Notes: generated from the letters alone by a model not told the origin. A DNA stretch of 64,000 nucleotides from UBA2387 sp019454665 (GCA_045862995.1 BTVX01000002.1:186001-250000); one strand, 5' to 3'. Counted from the first letter of the stretch, positions 49,763 through 58,617 are shown. Made by a program: numbers and translations.

Positions 49763-52288
49763 ATGAGCCGCGACAAGACGCCCCTCTACTACACCTTCGG
49801 CAACCACATGCACTGGGTTGACATGCAGTGGCTGTGGGGGTATCACGTCATGCCCGGCTCCACGTTCGACATGCTGCACTTTGCCGAGGTCGCCGGCGCG
49901 AAAGGCAACGTGAACTTCGACGGGGTGGGCTACGAGAAGCTGGCAGCCGAAGCCCCCGAGGCGTTGGATGCGTTGCGCCAAGCTGTGCGAGAGGGTCGCA
50001 TCGAGCCCGTCGGCTGTTCCTACGCCCAGCCCTACGGCCTGTTCCACGGTGGCGAGTCGAACATCCGCCACCGCGTTTACGGCGCACGAGCGGTGCGGCG
50101 GCTGCTCGGCGTGTGGCCCAAGACGTTCTGGGAGGAGGAGTTCGATTTCTTCCCCCAACTCCCTCAGATGCTGCGCGGCTGCGGCTTCGAGTACGCCTCG
50201 CTCTACTTCCAGTGGACCTGGCACACGCCCGAGGTCCCGCGCGAGACCGTGCCCGCCGTGTGGTGGGAAGGGCAGGACGGCTCGCGGCTGTTCACGGCCA
50301 CGCGCAACGCCCTGAACCTGCACCAGTGGCCCGAGGACATGCAGATCCTCTTCGACCAACTGGCCGCGGGCGAGCAGCCCGTGACGTCGCTGGGCGACGT
50401 GCCGCCGCTGATCCTTCAGTGGGTCGAGCTGATGCCCTCGCCCGATTGGATGTGCCGCTCAGAGGTGCTATTGCCGAAGCTGACCGAGTTGCTTTCCGAC
50501 GAGCGGTTCGAGATCAAACCGTGCACGTTGGGCGAGTACCTGCGCTTGGCCTCTTCCGCTCCCGACATTCCGGTGCGGCGGTATTCGTTGGACGATGTTT
50601 GGCACGGGATGTCGTTGGGGAAGAACGGCGACCACATGCGCAAGGAGTCGCGGCGCTTGGAATCCGAGTTGCTTGCGTCCGAGTCGCTGGCCACGGTTTT
50701 GGGACTCTTCGGACGGCCGTATCCGCGATGGGACGTTTACCCCGTGTGGGAGTTGGAGGAAGCCTGGCGTCACCTGCTGATCGCGCAACACCACGACAAC
50801 GACGAGTGCGAAGCCCTGTGCGGGCATGTGGCTTTGGCGGGACACGGGTACGCAGAGAAACTGTCCCCCATGAACTACATGCTCGCCCACCTTGCCGAGC
50901 GAACGGGTGTGCCCGAGCGCGCGCTTGCGGTCAATCGCCTCGGTTGGACGGTGCAAGTGCCGGAGACTGGCGAGCCGATTCCACCCATGGGTTACGCGCC
51001 TACAACTGCACCCTTCAGATGGGGCAGAAACGGTGAAGTGTTTGATGGGCCCTTGCTTCGTCACAGACTGGGGGAATGGACCGTAATCGTTGATCAGCAG
51101 CAGGGCATGGTGTCCTTCGAACATCCTAACTATCCAGCCGGTTGCTTTAGAACGACTCCCAAAGTATCATTCCTGCGCAACGGAGAACGCGTGGCTTGCG
51201 AGCGCATTGATCAAGTATTGCATCACGAGCACTACCTCTCGATCAACTTCGCTTCCAGCTCGGACGTGCCATGGGTTTGCTTCACGGTGGACTGTGACCA
51301 ATTCGGAGTGCTCAAGCTCGATGTTAGCGTGCGCTGGTTAGAGTTCCAAGAAGAGGGTTGGTATAGGTATCAGGCCGATGCCCAACCCGATCCGGGAATG
51401 GGCGCTGGAGTGCACGTCGAGTTCGAGCCCGTCGTCGAGGACTTCAGACTAATCACCGACTCGCCTTACGCGGTCCACGAAGTCCACCCGAAAGGCGAAT
51501 GGCCGAAGAAGTACCCCGAGGGTGATTGGATGACCAGCCCGCAGTGGTTCGAATCCATCGAGAAGCCGTTCCACTCGACCTCGTTGGTGGATTTGATCAA
51601 CGAAGGCGGAAGCGGGTTGATGATCGTGCATGAGTCGGGCCAGTGGTTCCGGACTCACAAGGGTCTGGCCAACCTCCTGACGATGCGCGATCCTTGGGAC
51701 AACGGGTTGTTTCGCCACGAAGCGAGCAAGAGCTTCTGGCTAGTGCCTCACGGAGCCTGGACGAATCGCGACCGATGGCAGGCGGCGCAGACCTTGCTCA
51801 ACCCGCCTATCCAACGCGAATCGTCTGGTTTGGTTCGCGCTGCGCTGAAGCCCGAGGTGGATATGCCGAAATCGTTCGGCGGCCTGGAACTCCTCGCCGA
51901 GCACAGCCTCGTCACCGCCTTCTACCGCGAATCGGAGGACGCGGGCAAGCACGTCGAGAACTACGCCGGCAAGGGCATGGGCTACCCGACCCTCGTCCGC
52001 ATCGTCGAGTTCAACGGGGTGGGCGAGACCGCGATCCTCAAGCTCCCGGGCGAGGTGGCGGCGGTCTACATGACGAACCTCCTCGGCGGCGAGCCCCTGC
52101 CGCTCGCGACCTCGCCGACCGAGCCGCCCAGCTACTCGCCCGAAGGCTGGTCCTGGACGGCCATCGAGGTGCCCTTGCGGCCCTACGAAATCGCGACGCT
52201 GTACGTGGATCTGGTTCAGGCGCGCAAGCAGACCCGCGACCTCGACGCCAAGCGCGAGGTCTGGGCCACGGTCCATCGCGTGGAATAG
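49763..52288 (+). CDS. Alpha-mannosidase-like glycosidase (GH38-like)
   Basis: An 841-residue protein resembling GH38 alpha-mannosidases. The N-terminal alpha/beta barrel opens with YYTFGNHMHWVDMQWLWGY (a His-x-Asp-type zinc site at HMHWVD), then the EALDALRQAVREGRIEPVGCSYAQPYG and FWEEEFDFFPQLPQML blocks. The QHHDNDEC segment (about 336-343) matches the AQHHD block of GH38. The C-terminal beta domains are long. There is no signal peptide, so a cytoplasmic role in glycan breakdown is likely. A segment at about 51000-51450 is visibly lower in GC than its flanks. The exact family needs a profile search. Confidence 0.72.
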   Translation: MSRDKTPLYYTFGNHMHWVDMQWLWGYHVMPGSTFDMLHFAEVAGAKGNVNFDGVGYEKLAAEAPEALDALRQAVREGRIEPVGCSYAQPYGLFHGGESNIRHRVYGARAVRRLLGVWPKTFWEEEFDFFPQLPQMLRGCGFEYASLYFQWTWHTPEVPRETVPAVWWEGQDGSRLFTATRNALNLHQWPEDMQILFDQLAAGEQPVTSLGDVPPLILQWVELMPSPDWMCRSEVLLPKLTELLSDERFEIKPCTLGEYLRLASSAPDIPVRRYSLDDVWHGMSLGKNGDHMRKESRRLESELLASESLATVLGLFGRPYPRWDVYPVWELEEAWRHLLIAQHHDNDECEALCGHVALAGHGYAEKLSPMNYMLAHLAERTGVPERALAVNRLGWTVQVPETGEPIPPMGYAPTTAPFRWGRNGEVFDGPLLRHRLGEWTVIVDQQQGMVSFEHPNYPAGCFRTTPKVSFLRNGERVACERIDQVLHHEHYLSINFASSSDVPWVCFTVDCDQFGVLKLDVSVRWLEFQEEGWYRYQADAQPDPGMGAGVHVEFEPVVEDFRLITDSPYAVHEVHPKGEWPKKYPEGDWMTSPQWFESIEKPFHSTSLVDLINEGGSGLMIVHESGQWFRTHKGLANLLTMRDPWDNGLFRHEASKSFWLVPHGAWTNRDRWQAAQTLLNPPIQRESSGLVRAALKPEVDMPKSFGGLELLAEHSLVTAFYRESEDAGKHVENYAGKGMGYPTLVRIVEFNGVGETAILKLPGEVAAVYMTNLLGGEPLPLATSPTEPPSYSPEGWSWTAIEVPLRPYEIATLYVDLVQARKQTRDLDAKREVWATVHRVE

Positions 52289-52311
52289 ACTGGTCGGGTA
52301 GACTGGTCGGC
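52286..52311 (+). promoter_or_regulatory. Tandem 13-bp repeat with -10 boxes before the toxin-antitoxin genes
   Basis: TAGACTGGTCGG(G/C) occurs twice in tandem at 52286-52298 and 52299-52311, ending right at the antitoxin ATG. Each unit begins with a TANNNT box (TAGACT), the second 7 nt before the start. This may be a leaderless promoter whose repeat is also the operator for antitoxin binding. Confidence 0.5.
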
Positions 52312-52557
52312 ATGAAAACCGTCGGTGCATACGAAGCGAAAACCCACTTCGGCCAACTGCTGGACCGGGTCGAGCAGGGCGAAACCATCCAGATCACCCG
52401 GAACGGGAAACTGATCGCTGAGCTCAAGCCGGTCGAGTCGCAAGGCGAGGACTGGGCGACCTTTGCTGGGCGGGTGGCGGAGTTCCGCAAGACGTACGGC
52501 GTCAAGGATCTAACTCCCGAGGAGATTCGCGAGTGGATTGACGAGGGCCGCCGTTGA
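52312..52557 (+). CDS. Phd/YefM-type antitoxin
   Basis: An 81-residue antitoxin. The N-terminal DNA-binding part VGAYEAKTHFGQLLDRVEQGETIQITRNGKLIAEL is the Phd/YefM signature (AKxxFxxLLxxVxxGExxxITRxGKP). The C-terminal helical segment (LTPEEIREWIDEGRR) would wrap the toxin. It overlaps the toxin gene by 4 nt (TTGA). Both are expected to be regulated by the antitoxin-toxin complex acting on the upstream repeat. Confidence 0.9.
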   Translation: MKTVGAYEAKTHFGQLLDRVEQGETIQITRNGKLIAELKPVESQGEDWATFAGRVAEFRKTYGVKDLTPEEIREWIDEGRR

Positions 52558-52964
52558 CGATTGTCGCCGACGCCTCGATGGCCATTTCCTACCTGATGTA
52601 CGATGAGCGAGACTCCTCCGCAATTGCCCTGTTCGATCACGGTGCCCAGCATCGAATTCTCGTGCCATGCCACTGGGGGCTCGAGGTCGCCAACGCGCTG
52701 GTCATGAGTGCGAGGCGTGGACGATTAGATCGAGAGGGCTTGGCGGTCGCCCGCGATCTGTTCACAGTCCTGGAGTCGCGTTGTACGGTGGATTTGGGCC
52801 TGGTTACGGACTCGGTGTTCGATGTTTGCGTAGACTTCGATCTCGGCGCGTATGACGCCGCTTACTTGGAATTGTCCAAGCGGCATGGCGCCCGCCTGGC
52901 TACTCTGGATCGCAAACTGGCCACAGCGGCGAGAGGCGTCAACGTGCCCTTGTGGGTTGCGTAA
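52554..52964 (+). CDS. PIN-domain toxin (VapC-like)
   Basis: A 136-residue PIN-domain ribonuclease. The acidic metal site is formed by D6 (VADAS), E44 (GLEVANAL), D101 (AYDAAYLEL) and D119 (TLDRKL), as expected for VapC toxins that cut tRNA or rRNA. TTG is the start codon, overlapping the antitoxin stop. It appears intact. Phd-type antitoxins paired with PIN toxins are a common VapBC variant. Confidence 0.9.
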   Translation: MTIVADASMAISYLMYDERDSSAIALFDHGAQHRILVPCHWGLEVANALVMSARRGRLDREGLAVARDLFTVLESRCTVDLGLVTDSVFDVCVDFDLGAYDAAYLELSKRHGARLATLDRKLATAARGVNVPLWVA

Positions 52965-52975
52965 GGCGCGAACGC

Positions 52976-53779
52976 CTACCGCCGCAGGAATCCCCGCCCG
53001 CGCAACCACTCCAGAAGCACTTCGCGGCCCGCCATGTGCCGCCCGTCCACCCGACGCCCGGAACGCATGGACCACGTCACCTCGCCCTTCATCTGTTGCG
53101 CCTCGTAGAACTCCCGCATTCGCAGGTCGTAGTCGCCCAGACCCGCCTCGGCGTTGTAGCGCTCCCGGAACCAGATCGCCTCTTGCGGCAGCCGAGGCTT
53201 GATCTCGGCACTTAATCCCTCGGCGGGGTAGCCGAGGCACAGTCCGAACAGGCCGAAGACCCCCTCCGGCAGGCCCAGCAGCCGAGCGATGCCTTCGGGG
53301 TCGTTCCGCAACGCGCCGATGTAGCAAACGCCGAGCCCTGCCGATTCGGCGGCGACGGCCATGCGCTCGGCGGCAACCGCGGCATCCAGCGCCGCCATCA
53401 AGAAGAACTCCAGGTAGTCCAATCCTTCGGCTCCTTCGTCAACGGCCTGCGCCGCACGATGCAACCGGTGGTGGTCGGCGAGGAAGGCGAAGAACCAGGG
53501 CGCGGCATGCACCTGCTTTTGGTCCGCGCAACACTGGGCCACCTGAGCTCGCAGGGCCGGGTCTTGCACGCTCACCAACGAGTAGAGCTGTAGGTTGCTG
53601 CTCGTGGACGCGCTCTGGGCCGCCGCCACGAGTCCCGAGACCAACGACTCGGGAACCTCGCGATCGGAGTACTTCCGCACGGAGCGGTGGCGCAAGAACG
53701 GGGCCAACCCGGGGACCTCGACCGGAGGTTCCGAGCCGTAGCGCAACCGCCAGGCCGTGCGGAAGTCTTCTTCGAACAT
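52976..53779 (-). CDS. Nitroreductase-family NADPH oxidoreductase
   Basis: A 267-residue flavin reductase of the NfrA/NfsA type. RHRSVRKYSDREVPESLV binds FMN; SASTSSNLQLYSLV, PWFFAFLADHHR, AAVAAERMAVAAESAGLGVCYIGAL and FGLFGLCLGYPAEG complete the family pattern. It would reduce nitro compounds, quinones or flavins with NAD(P)H. Its ATG overlaps the stop of the ThuA-like gene by 1 nt (TGATG), so both belong to one transcript. Confidence 0.92.
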   Translation of the reverse strand: MFEEDFRTAWRLRYGSEPPVEVPGLAPFLRHRSVRKYSDREVPESLVSGLVAAAQSASTSSNLQLYSLVSVQDPALRAQVAQCCADQKQVHAAPWFFAFLADHHRLHRAAQAVDEGAEGLDYLEFFLMAALDAAVAAERMAVAAESAGLGVCYIGALRNDPEGIARLLGLPEGVFGLFGLCLGYPAEGLSAEIKPRLPQEAIWFRERYNAEAGLGDYDLRMREFYEAQQMKGEVTWSMRSGRRVDGRHMAGREVLLEWLRGRGFLRR

Positions 53780-54462
53780 CAATCGAGACCGACGCCCTTG
53801 GCCGCCCACGAGAACCCGCGCCGCATCAATTCGCGCGGTTCTGCCGCCTCGAGCACGGCTCGGTTGTGGCCGAGCGCGTTGTAGAACACCCGACCAGCGC
53901 CGTACATCTTCGTCCAGACCTGAGGCATCTTGCAGGCGTTGGCCGTATGCGGCCCGTCGGCGCCGGCAGTGGGGAAGTCGCACGTGGCCAGCACGTTGTT
54001 GCCCGGATCGGTGTGCAGGTAGTACTGTTCGCTCACCACGTCGAAATCGCCGATACCCGCGGTAATGGGATGGGGATTGCCTTGGCAGATGTTGACGCGG
54101 TAGCGGACGCCGTCGTTGCCGGGGTGGGCCACCCACTGGCCGCCTGTCATGAACTGCCATTCGGTCGCCGCGCGGAACGCGTCGCACATGCCGCCGTGGC
54201 ATCCGGCGAGGCCGACGCCATGAATCGCCACGGCATCCAGCACGGGGCGCTCCTGCTGCGGTTCGATCCCGCCCATGGTCCAGATGGGAACGATGAGGTT
54301 GAGCCCGGCGAGTTTGTCTCCGTCTTCGAACGCAGCCAATGTGTCGCTGAGTTCGACGTCGAAGCCCTCGTTGCGGAGGATGGTGGCGAAGAGGTCGGCG
54401 ACGCGGTCGGGTTCGTGCCCGTCCCAGCCGCCGAAGACGATGAGCGCCTTGCGGTCTGCCAT
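53779..54462 (-). CDS. ThuA-like glutamine amidotransferase-fold protein
   Basis: A 227-residue protein of the ThuA family (class I glutamine amidotransferase-like fold). Marks are KALIVFGGWDGHEPDRVADLF, LNLIVPIWTMGGIEPQQ, VGLAGCHGGMCDAF and PVTWTKMYGAGRVFYNALGHN-type sequence (VWTKMYGAGRVFYNALGHN). ThuA proteins are linked to trehalose or other sugar use and to heme-fold carbohydrate enzymes; their reaction is uncertain. It begins 7 nt after a TAACCT box and overlaps the nitroreductase gene. Confidence 0.88.
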   Translation of the reverse strand: MADRKALIVFGGWDGHEPDRVADLFATILRNEGFDVELSDTLAAFEDGDKLAGLNLIVPIWTMGGIEPQQERPVLDAVAIHGVGLAGCHGGMCDAFRAATEWQFMTGGQWVAHPGNDGVRYRVNICQGNPHPITAGIGDFDVVSEQYYLHTDPGNNVLATCDFPTAGADGPHTANACKMPQVWTKMYGAGRVFYNALGHNRAVLEAAEPRELMRRGFSWAAKGVGLD

Positions 54463-54469
54463 GGTCCCG

Positions 54470-54475
54470 AGGTTA
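54470..54475 (-). promoter_or_regulatory. -10 box of the ThuA-like gene (leaderless type)
   Basis: TAACCT on the minus strand lies 7 nt before the ATG at 54462. Confidence 0.35.
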
Positions 54476-54551
54476 CCGCCCAGACGACGCGCGCTAGGCC
54501 TTTCTCCGCCGCTTGCCGCTGCCTCGCCCGCCGGATTCGTAGTTCAAAGCG

Positions 54552-55001
54552 GTGCCCCGGCTTGTGTTCGAGACTCTGTTGCCTTGCCCGATCTCTCGAG
54601 TTTGGGAGTTCCATGCAAGCGCAGAGGCTCTGAAGGCGCTCACGCCCCCGTGGCGGCAGGTCGAGGTGCTCTCGGACGACCTGCGCGTGGTCGAAGGGGC
54701 CGTCCATCGCATCCTCGTGAAGATGGGCCCGGTCCGCCTGGAATGGCATGCAAGAATCGTCGCCTGCGACCCGCCTCGGGGGTTCACCGATGTTGCCGAC
54801 CGCTCGCCTTTCGCGAGTTGGTTGCACCATCATCGGTTCATCTCGATGGGACCCGACGCGACGAAGCTGCGAGACGAGATCGAGTACGAAGCGCCGTTCG
54901 GCGTCTTCGGGCGGATCGCCGATGCGTTGTTCATTCGGCGAGACCTTGAGCGCTTGTTCGCGTTCCGGCACGCCGAAACCGCACGTCTGCTCGCCGACTG
55001 A
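54552..55001 (+). CDS. SRPBCC-fold ligand-binding protein
   Basis: A 149-residue helix-grip (START/polyketide-cyclase-like) protein. The N-terminus LVFETLLPCPISRVWEFHASAEALKALTPPW is typical, followed by strands GPVRLEWHARIVACDPPRGFTD and the C-terminal helix IADALFIRRDLERLFAFRHAETARLL. Such proteins hold hydrophobic ligands; this branch (often named cell division inhibitor-like/CoxG-like or SRPBCC) has no assigned role. GTG start. It is 17 nt upstream of a peptide-binding lipoprotein gene. Confidence 0.82.
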   Translation: MPRLVFETLLPCPISRVWEFHASAEALKALTPPWRQVEVLSDDLRVVEGAVHRILVKMGPVRLEWHARIVACDPPRGFTDVADRSPFASWLHHHRFISMGPDATKLRDEIEYEAPFGVFGRIADALFIRRDLERLFAFRHAETARLLAD

Positions 55002-55006
55002 TCGTC

Positions 55007-55012
55007 TATCAT
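55007..55012 (+). promoter_or_regulatory. -10 box of the peptide-binding lipoprotein gene (leaderless type)
   Basis: TATCAT ends 6 nt before the ATG at 55019, which argues for a separate transcript rather than simple read-through from the SRPBCC gene. Confidence 0.4.
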
Positions 55013-55018
55013 CAGGTC

Positions 55019-56623
55019 ATGCGGACTCTGATCGCGTTGGCGGCCGTCGTGCTCGTCGCTGGGTGCGGGCCGGGCAAGTTCTCCGAGCGTGCGAGCGCCG
55101 GCAAAGAGCACGTCCTTCGCTACGCCCTCGCCACCAGCCCCGTGACGCTCGACCCCGTCAAGGTGCAGGACGTGGACACGCACGATCTGCTGCGCCAAGT
55201 CTTCGAGGGGCTCGTGGATTGGAGCGAGGACAACCAACTCGTGCCCGAGCTCGCCGAGTCGTGGGAGGTCTCCGAGGACGGCAAGACCTACACGTTCACG
55301 CTCAAGCCCGCCAAGTTCCATAACGGGCGCACCATCGCGGCCGGCGACTTCAAGTGGACCATGGAGCGCAACCTCAGCCCGGCGTACAACTCGCCCACGG
55401 CCCAGACGTACCTCGACGACATCGTGGGCGCGAAGGAGTTCGCCGACGGCAAGGCCAAAGAAGTCAGCGGGATTCGCGCCCTCGACGACCGCACGCTCCA
55501 GATCGAGATCGAGGAGCCGCGCGCCTACTTCCTCGGCAAACTGACGTACCCGCCCGCCCAAGTGGTCGCCAAAGAGGCAATCCCGGACGGCGGCGAGATC
55601 AAGGCCATCGAACAGATGGTGGGCACCGGACCCTTCAAGGGGGACCGATTCGTGCCCGATCAGCTCGTGCGGCTGCTCCCGTTCGAGGACTACCACGGCG
55701 AGAAGGCCAAGGTGACCGCCCTGGAACGGCCCATCATCAAGGACAGCGCCACCCGTGTGAACAAGTACCGTTCCGGCGAGTTGGAGTGGATCGGCCTGGA
55801 CCGTCAGGAACTGCCGACCTTCGAACGGGATCCCGAGTTCAAAGACCAGATCCAGTTCGTCAACCGACCCGCCACGGTCTACCTCGGCATGAACCCGGGC
55901 GGCTACGAGCCGTTCGCCGACCGCGACGTGCGGCGTGCGATCGGGATGGCTGTGGACAAGGAGAAGATCGTCAAGGACGTCATGCGCGGGGTCGTCCAAG
56001 TGGCTGGGGGCATTCTGCCCCCAGCCGTCCCCGGCTACCGGGACAACCCGGAATCGCTGCCGTTCGACCCTGCCGAGGCCAAGAGATTGTTGGCGCGGGC
56101 GGGCTACCCAGACCCTTCCAGGATGCCCGAGCTGATCCTGACCATCCGCGAGCAGACGCCCGATACGCGGATCGTCGGCGAGGCCCTCATCACGCAGCTC
56201 CGCGAGAACCTCGGCATCCCGGCCAAGATGCAGACGCTGGAGTGGAAGACGATGCTCGAACGCCGCAACAAGAAGCAACTCGGCTTCTTCGTGATGTCTT
56301 GGTACGCCGATTACCTCGACCCGCAGAACTTCCTGAGCCTGCTCTTCGCGGGCTACAGCCCCCACAATTCGCTCAACTATGCCAACCCCGAAGTGGACGC
56401 CTTGTGCCGATCGGCCGACTCGTTCGCCGGGCCGGTGGACGAGCGCATGAGGCTCTACCAGCGCGCCGAGGATCGCATCTTGCAAGATGCGCCTTGGGTG
56501 CCCTTGTACTACGTGCGGGACGTGGTGCTGATTCGGCCACGCGTCGAGGGCCTCCGGTTCAACGGTTTCGGCGCGATGACCATGGAGTCGGTCACGCTCG
56601 ACCCTGCGCGCGATCCCAAATGA
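55019..56623 (+). CDS. Oligopeptide ABC transporter substrate-binding lipoprotein
   Basis: A 534-residue SBP_bac_5 (OppA/DppA-type) lipoprotein; lipobox LVAGC (Cys16). Family blocks are LRYALATSPVTLDPVKVQD, LVPELAESWEVSEDGKTYTFTLK, PAKFHNGRTIAAGDFKWTMER, MVGTGPFKGDRF, the FADRDVRRAIGMAVDKEKIV helix and PVNYANPEVDAL-type end (LNYANPEVDALC). It binds peptides or another large ligand in the periplasm. No permease gene is adjacent; the next gene, coupled by ATGA, is an NFACT protein. Confidence 0.93.
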   Translation: MRTLIALAAVVLVAGCGPGKFSERASAGKEHVLRYALATSPVTLDPVKVQDVDTHDLLRQVFEGLVDWSEDNQLVPELAESWEVSEDGKTYTFTLKPAKFHNGRTIAAGDFKWTMERNLSPAYNSPTAQTYLDDIVGAKEFADGKAKEVSGIRALDDRTLQIEIEEPRAYFLGKLTYPPAQVVAKEAIPDGGEIKAIEQMVGTGPFKGDRFVPDQLVRLLPFEDYHGEKAKVTALERPIIKDSATRVNKYRSGELEWIGLDRQELPTFERDPEFKDQIQFVNRPATVYLGMNPGGYEPFADRDVRRAIGMAVDKEKIVKDVMRGVVQVAGGILPPAVPGYRDNPESLPFDPAEAKRLLARAGYPDPSRMPELILTIREQTPDTRIVGEALITQLRENLGIPAKMQTLEWKTMLERRNKKQLGFFVMSWYADYLDPQNFLSLLFAGYSPHNSLNYANPEVDALCRSADSFAGPVDERMRLYQRAEDRILQDAPWVPLYYVRDVVLIRPRVEGLRFNGFGAMTMESVTLDPARDPK

Positions 56624-58152
56624 CGCCTCGAACCGCGCCGTTCGACGCCCTTTGCCTTGCGGCATCGCTTGCCGATGCGCCCAAGTGGCTCGGTGCCCGC
56701 GTGCAGAAGGTGGTTCAGGTCGCCGAGGACGCCTTGGCCGTCAACCTGTATGCGGGCGAGAGCCTTTGGTTGTTGGTGAGTTGGAACCCGCGCTTCGCCC
56801 GGCTGCACCCCACCTGGGTCCGTCGCGAGCGCATGGACCCGAAGACGCTGGTCGAGGCGATGCGAGCGCGCGTCGAGGATGGCCGTCTCGTTGGCGTCGA
56901 GCAGATGGGTCGGGACCGAGTCGTTGTCCTGAGCTTCGAAGGGGAGCACGGTCCCCATCGGCTGGTGGTCGAGATGATGGGGAAGCACTCGAACGCGGCG
57001 CTGCTCGACGCGGGCGACCGCATCATAGCGTGTGCCAAACATGTCGGCCGCAGCCAAAGCCGTCGTCCGATGTTGGCGGGGCAGCCCTACGTGCCGCCAC
57101 CGGTCTTCGATGCCGAAGCCTTGCCGCCGTTGGTCAAGGCGCTGATCGGCGCGGGCGACCAGCTGGCAAGGCGGGCGTTCGAGGGCGAGTTTCAGCCAAC
57201 GATGGTCCCCGGATTCGGGCCGTACCCCGTGCCGCTCGACGCCTTGGGCTTCATCGGCCGACCCGTGCCGAGCTACCCCCGCGCCGCCGACAGTTGGTTC
57301 TTCGAACTCGAGACCTCAGAGGGACTCGAGGCCGAGCGAAGCGCCTTGGTGGGCCAACTCGAACGGGTGGCTCTGGCCCGCGAGGTCGCTCTGCACGATC
57401 TGGCCCAGGCGGAGGGAAACGCCATGAGGGCTGGCCAATGGACGCGGCAAGGCGAACTGCTGCTCGCCTACGCGAACTCGATCCCCAAGGGCGCCGACCG
57501 CGCCGAGGTGTGGGACTACGACGGCAACCCGGTCACGCTGTCGCTCGACCCCGAACTCACGCCGCTCGAGCAGGCGCAGAAGTGGTTCACCAAGGCCAAA
57601 CGCGCCAAGGAAGGGCGAGGCGAACTCGAGACCCAGCGGCAGCGGCTGAACGAGGACTTGGACGCCCTGCGCGCCTATCTCAGCCACGTGCGATTGGCCC
57701 AGGATCGCGCGACGCTTCAGCAGTTGCGGGCCGAAGCGGCTTCGAGACGGTGGCTGCAGAAGGCCTCGCAGAGCCCGGTCAAGGAGGAACGTCCGTATCA
57801 GGGGCATCGCGTTCGCGAACTGCTCGGGCCGGGCGGAGCGGTTGTGTTGTATGGCGAGAATGCGACGGCGAACGACTACTTGACGACCCGTGTCGCGCGC
57901 CCAAACGACTGGTGGCTGCATGTGCGTGGCGCGGTTTCCGCTCATGTGGTCGTTCCCACGGCCAACCACCCCGAGCGCACACCGATCGAGGTCTTGCGAT
58001 TTGCCGCCGAGGTGGCCGTGAGGCACAGCGTGCTGAAACACTCTTCTGTGGTGCCCGTGGACTATACGTTGAAGAAGCACGTCCGCAAGCCCAAAGGCTC
58101 GGCGGCCGGCTTCGCCACGTACACGCACGAGAAGACGCTGCACGTGAACTGA
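56620..58152 (+). CDS. NFACT-family protein (RqcH/fibronectin-binding-like)
   Basis: A 510-residue NFACT protein. Bacterial RqcH adds alanine tails to nascent chains on stalled 50S subunits. Seen are an NFACT-N domain (about 20-190) with VVEMMGKHSNAALLD, a charged coiled-coil middle (about 235-380) and an NFACT-R domain with VVLYGENATANDYLTTRV, NDWWLHVRGAVSAHVVV and KHSSVVPVDYTLKKHVRKPKGS. The motif order and length fit RqcH/Fbp. The start overlaps the binding-protein stop (ATGA), an unusual partner. Confidence 0.92.
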   Translation: MTPRTAPFDALCLAASLADAPKWLGARVQKVVQVAEDALAVNLYAGESLWLLVSWNPRFARLHPTWVRRERMDPKTLVEAMRARVEDGRLVGVEQMGRDRVVVLSFEGEHGPHRLVVEMMGKHSNAALLDAGDRIIACAKHVGRSQSRRPMLAGQPYVPPPVFDAEALPPLVKALIGAGDQLARRAFEGEFQPTMVPGFGPYPVPLDALGFIGRPVPSYPRAADSWFFELETSEGLEAERSALVGQLERVALAREVALHDLAQAEGNAMRAGQWTRQGELLLAYANSIPKGADRAEVWDYDGNPVTLSLDPELTPLEQAQKWFTKAKRAKEGRGELETQRQRLNEDLDALRAYLSHVRLAQDRATLQQLRAEAASRRWLQKASQSPVKEERPYQGHRVRELLGPGGAVVLYGENATANDYLTTRVARPNDWWLHVRGAVSAHVVVPTANHPERTPIEVLRFAAEVAVRHSVLKHSSVVPVDYTLKKHVRKPKGSAAGFATYTHEKTLHVN

Positions 58153-58318
58153 AGCGGCGCGCTTTCACGATTCACATTCACTTCCCCCCAAGTTTGGGAA
58201 GACGGAAGAAGGAAGACGGAATAGGAGGACAACCTGCCGACGCTCTCACTTGGTCGGGCCCTGAACCCTGAAACCTGAACGCTCCATACTCCCTCTTCCG
58301 CTTCCCAGGATTCCTTGC

Positions 58319-58324
58319 TAAACT
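58319..58324 (+). promoter_or_regulatory. -10 box of an orphan small frame
   Basis: TAAACT ends 6 nt before the ATG at 58331, the same geometry as at real genes in the window. Confidence 0.35.
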
Positions 58325-58330
58325 GAACGC

Positions 58331-58483
58331 ATGACAGCGGCGACGAACCGGAGGAACGGGCGGGGCATCTACGAGGGCGCGGCGTTCACGACCATCGAAA
58401 ATGGCACCAGGGCGGTATCCCACAGACGATTGCAGTACCCTCGCAATCTGGGTAGGCCCTGCCGCCGTCCGGCCCGACGCTAA
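58331..58483 (+). CDS. Orphan 50-residue frame, possibly a cut gene
   Basis: A short frame of 50 residues starting MTAATNRRNGRGIYEG, basic in its second half. It has a leaderless-type -10 box in the right place, but the codon pattern in the last third is weak. It stops 13 nt before the repeat modules begin. It could be a real small protein, a gene 5' end cut off by repeat insertion, or chance. I do not recognise it. Confidence 0.3.
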   Translation: MTAATNRRNGRGIYEGAAFTTIENGTRAVSHRRLQYPRNLGRPCRRPARR

Positions 58484-58495
58484 TCAGAAAGCGTT

Positions 58496-58540
58496 CAACC
58501 CCTCCCCGGCCCTCCACAGGCTTGGGGAGGGAGTTTTGAG
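58496..58540 (-). repeat. Module B, copy 3 (inverted)
   Basis: The reverse complement reads CTCAAAACTCCCTCCCC, AAGCCTGTGGAGGGCC and GGGGAGGGGTTG, matching the copies at 46757 and 47085. Confidence 0.8.
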
Positions 58541-58570
58541 TAACGCGATAGTTGGGGCCGATCTGCGTTT

Positions 58571-58617
58571 CCTCCCGAAGATCGGGAGGGGATTGAGGGG
58601 AGGGTTGACCAGTGCCG
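58571..58617 (+). repeat. Module A, copy 3
   Basis: CCTCCCGAAGATCGGGAGG plus GGATTGA and GGGAGGGTTGA, nearly identical to 39216-39263. Confidence 0.8.
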
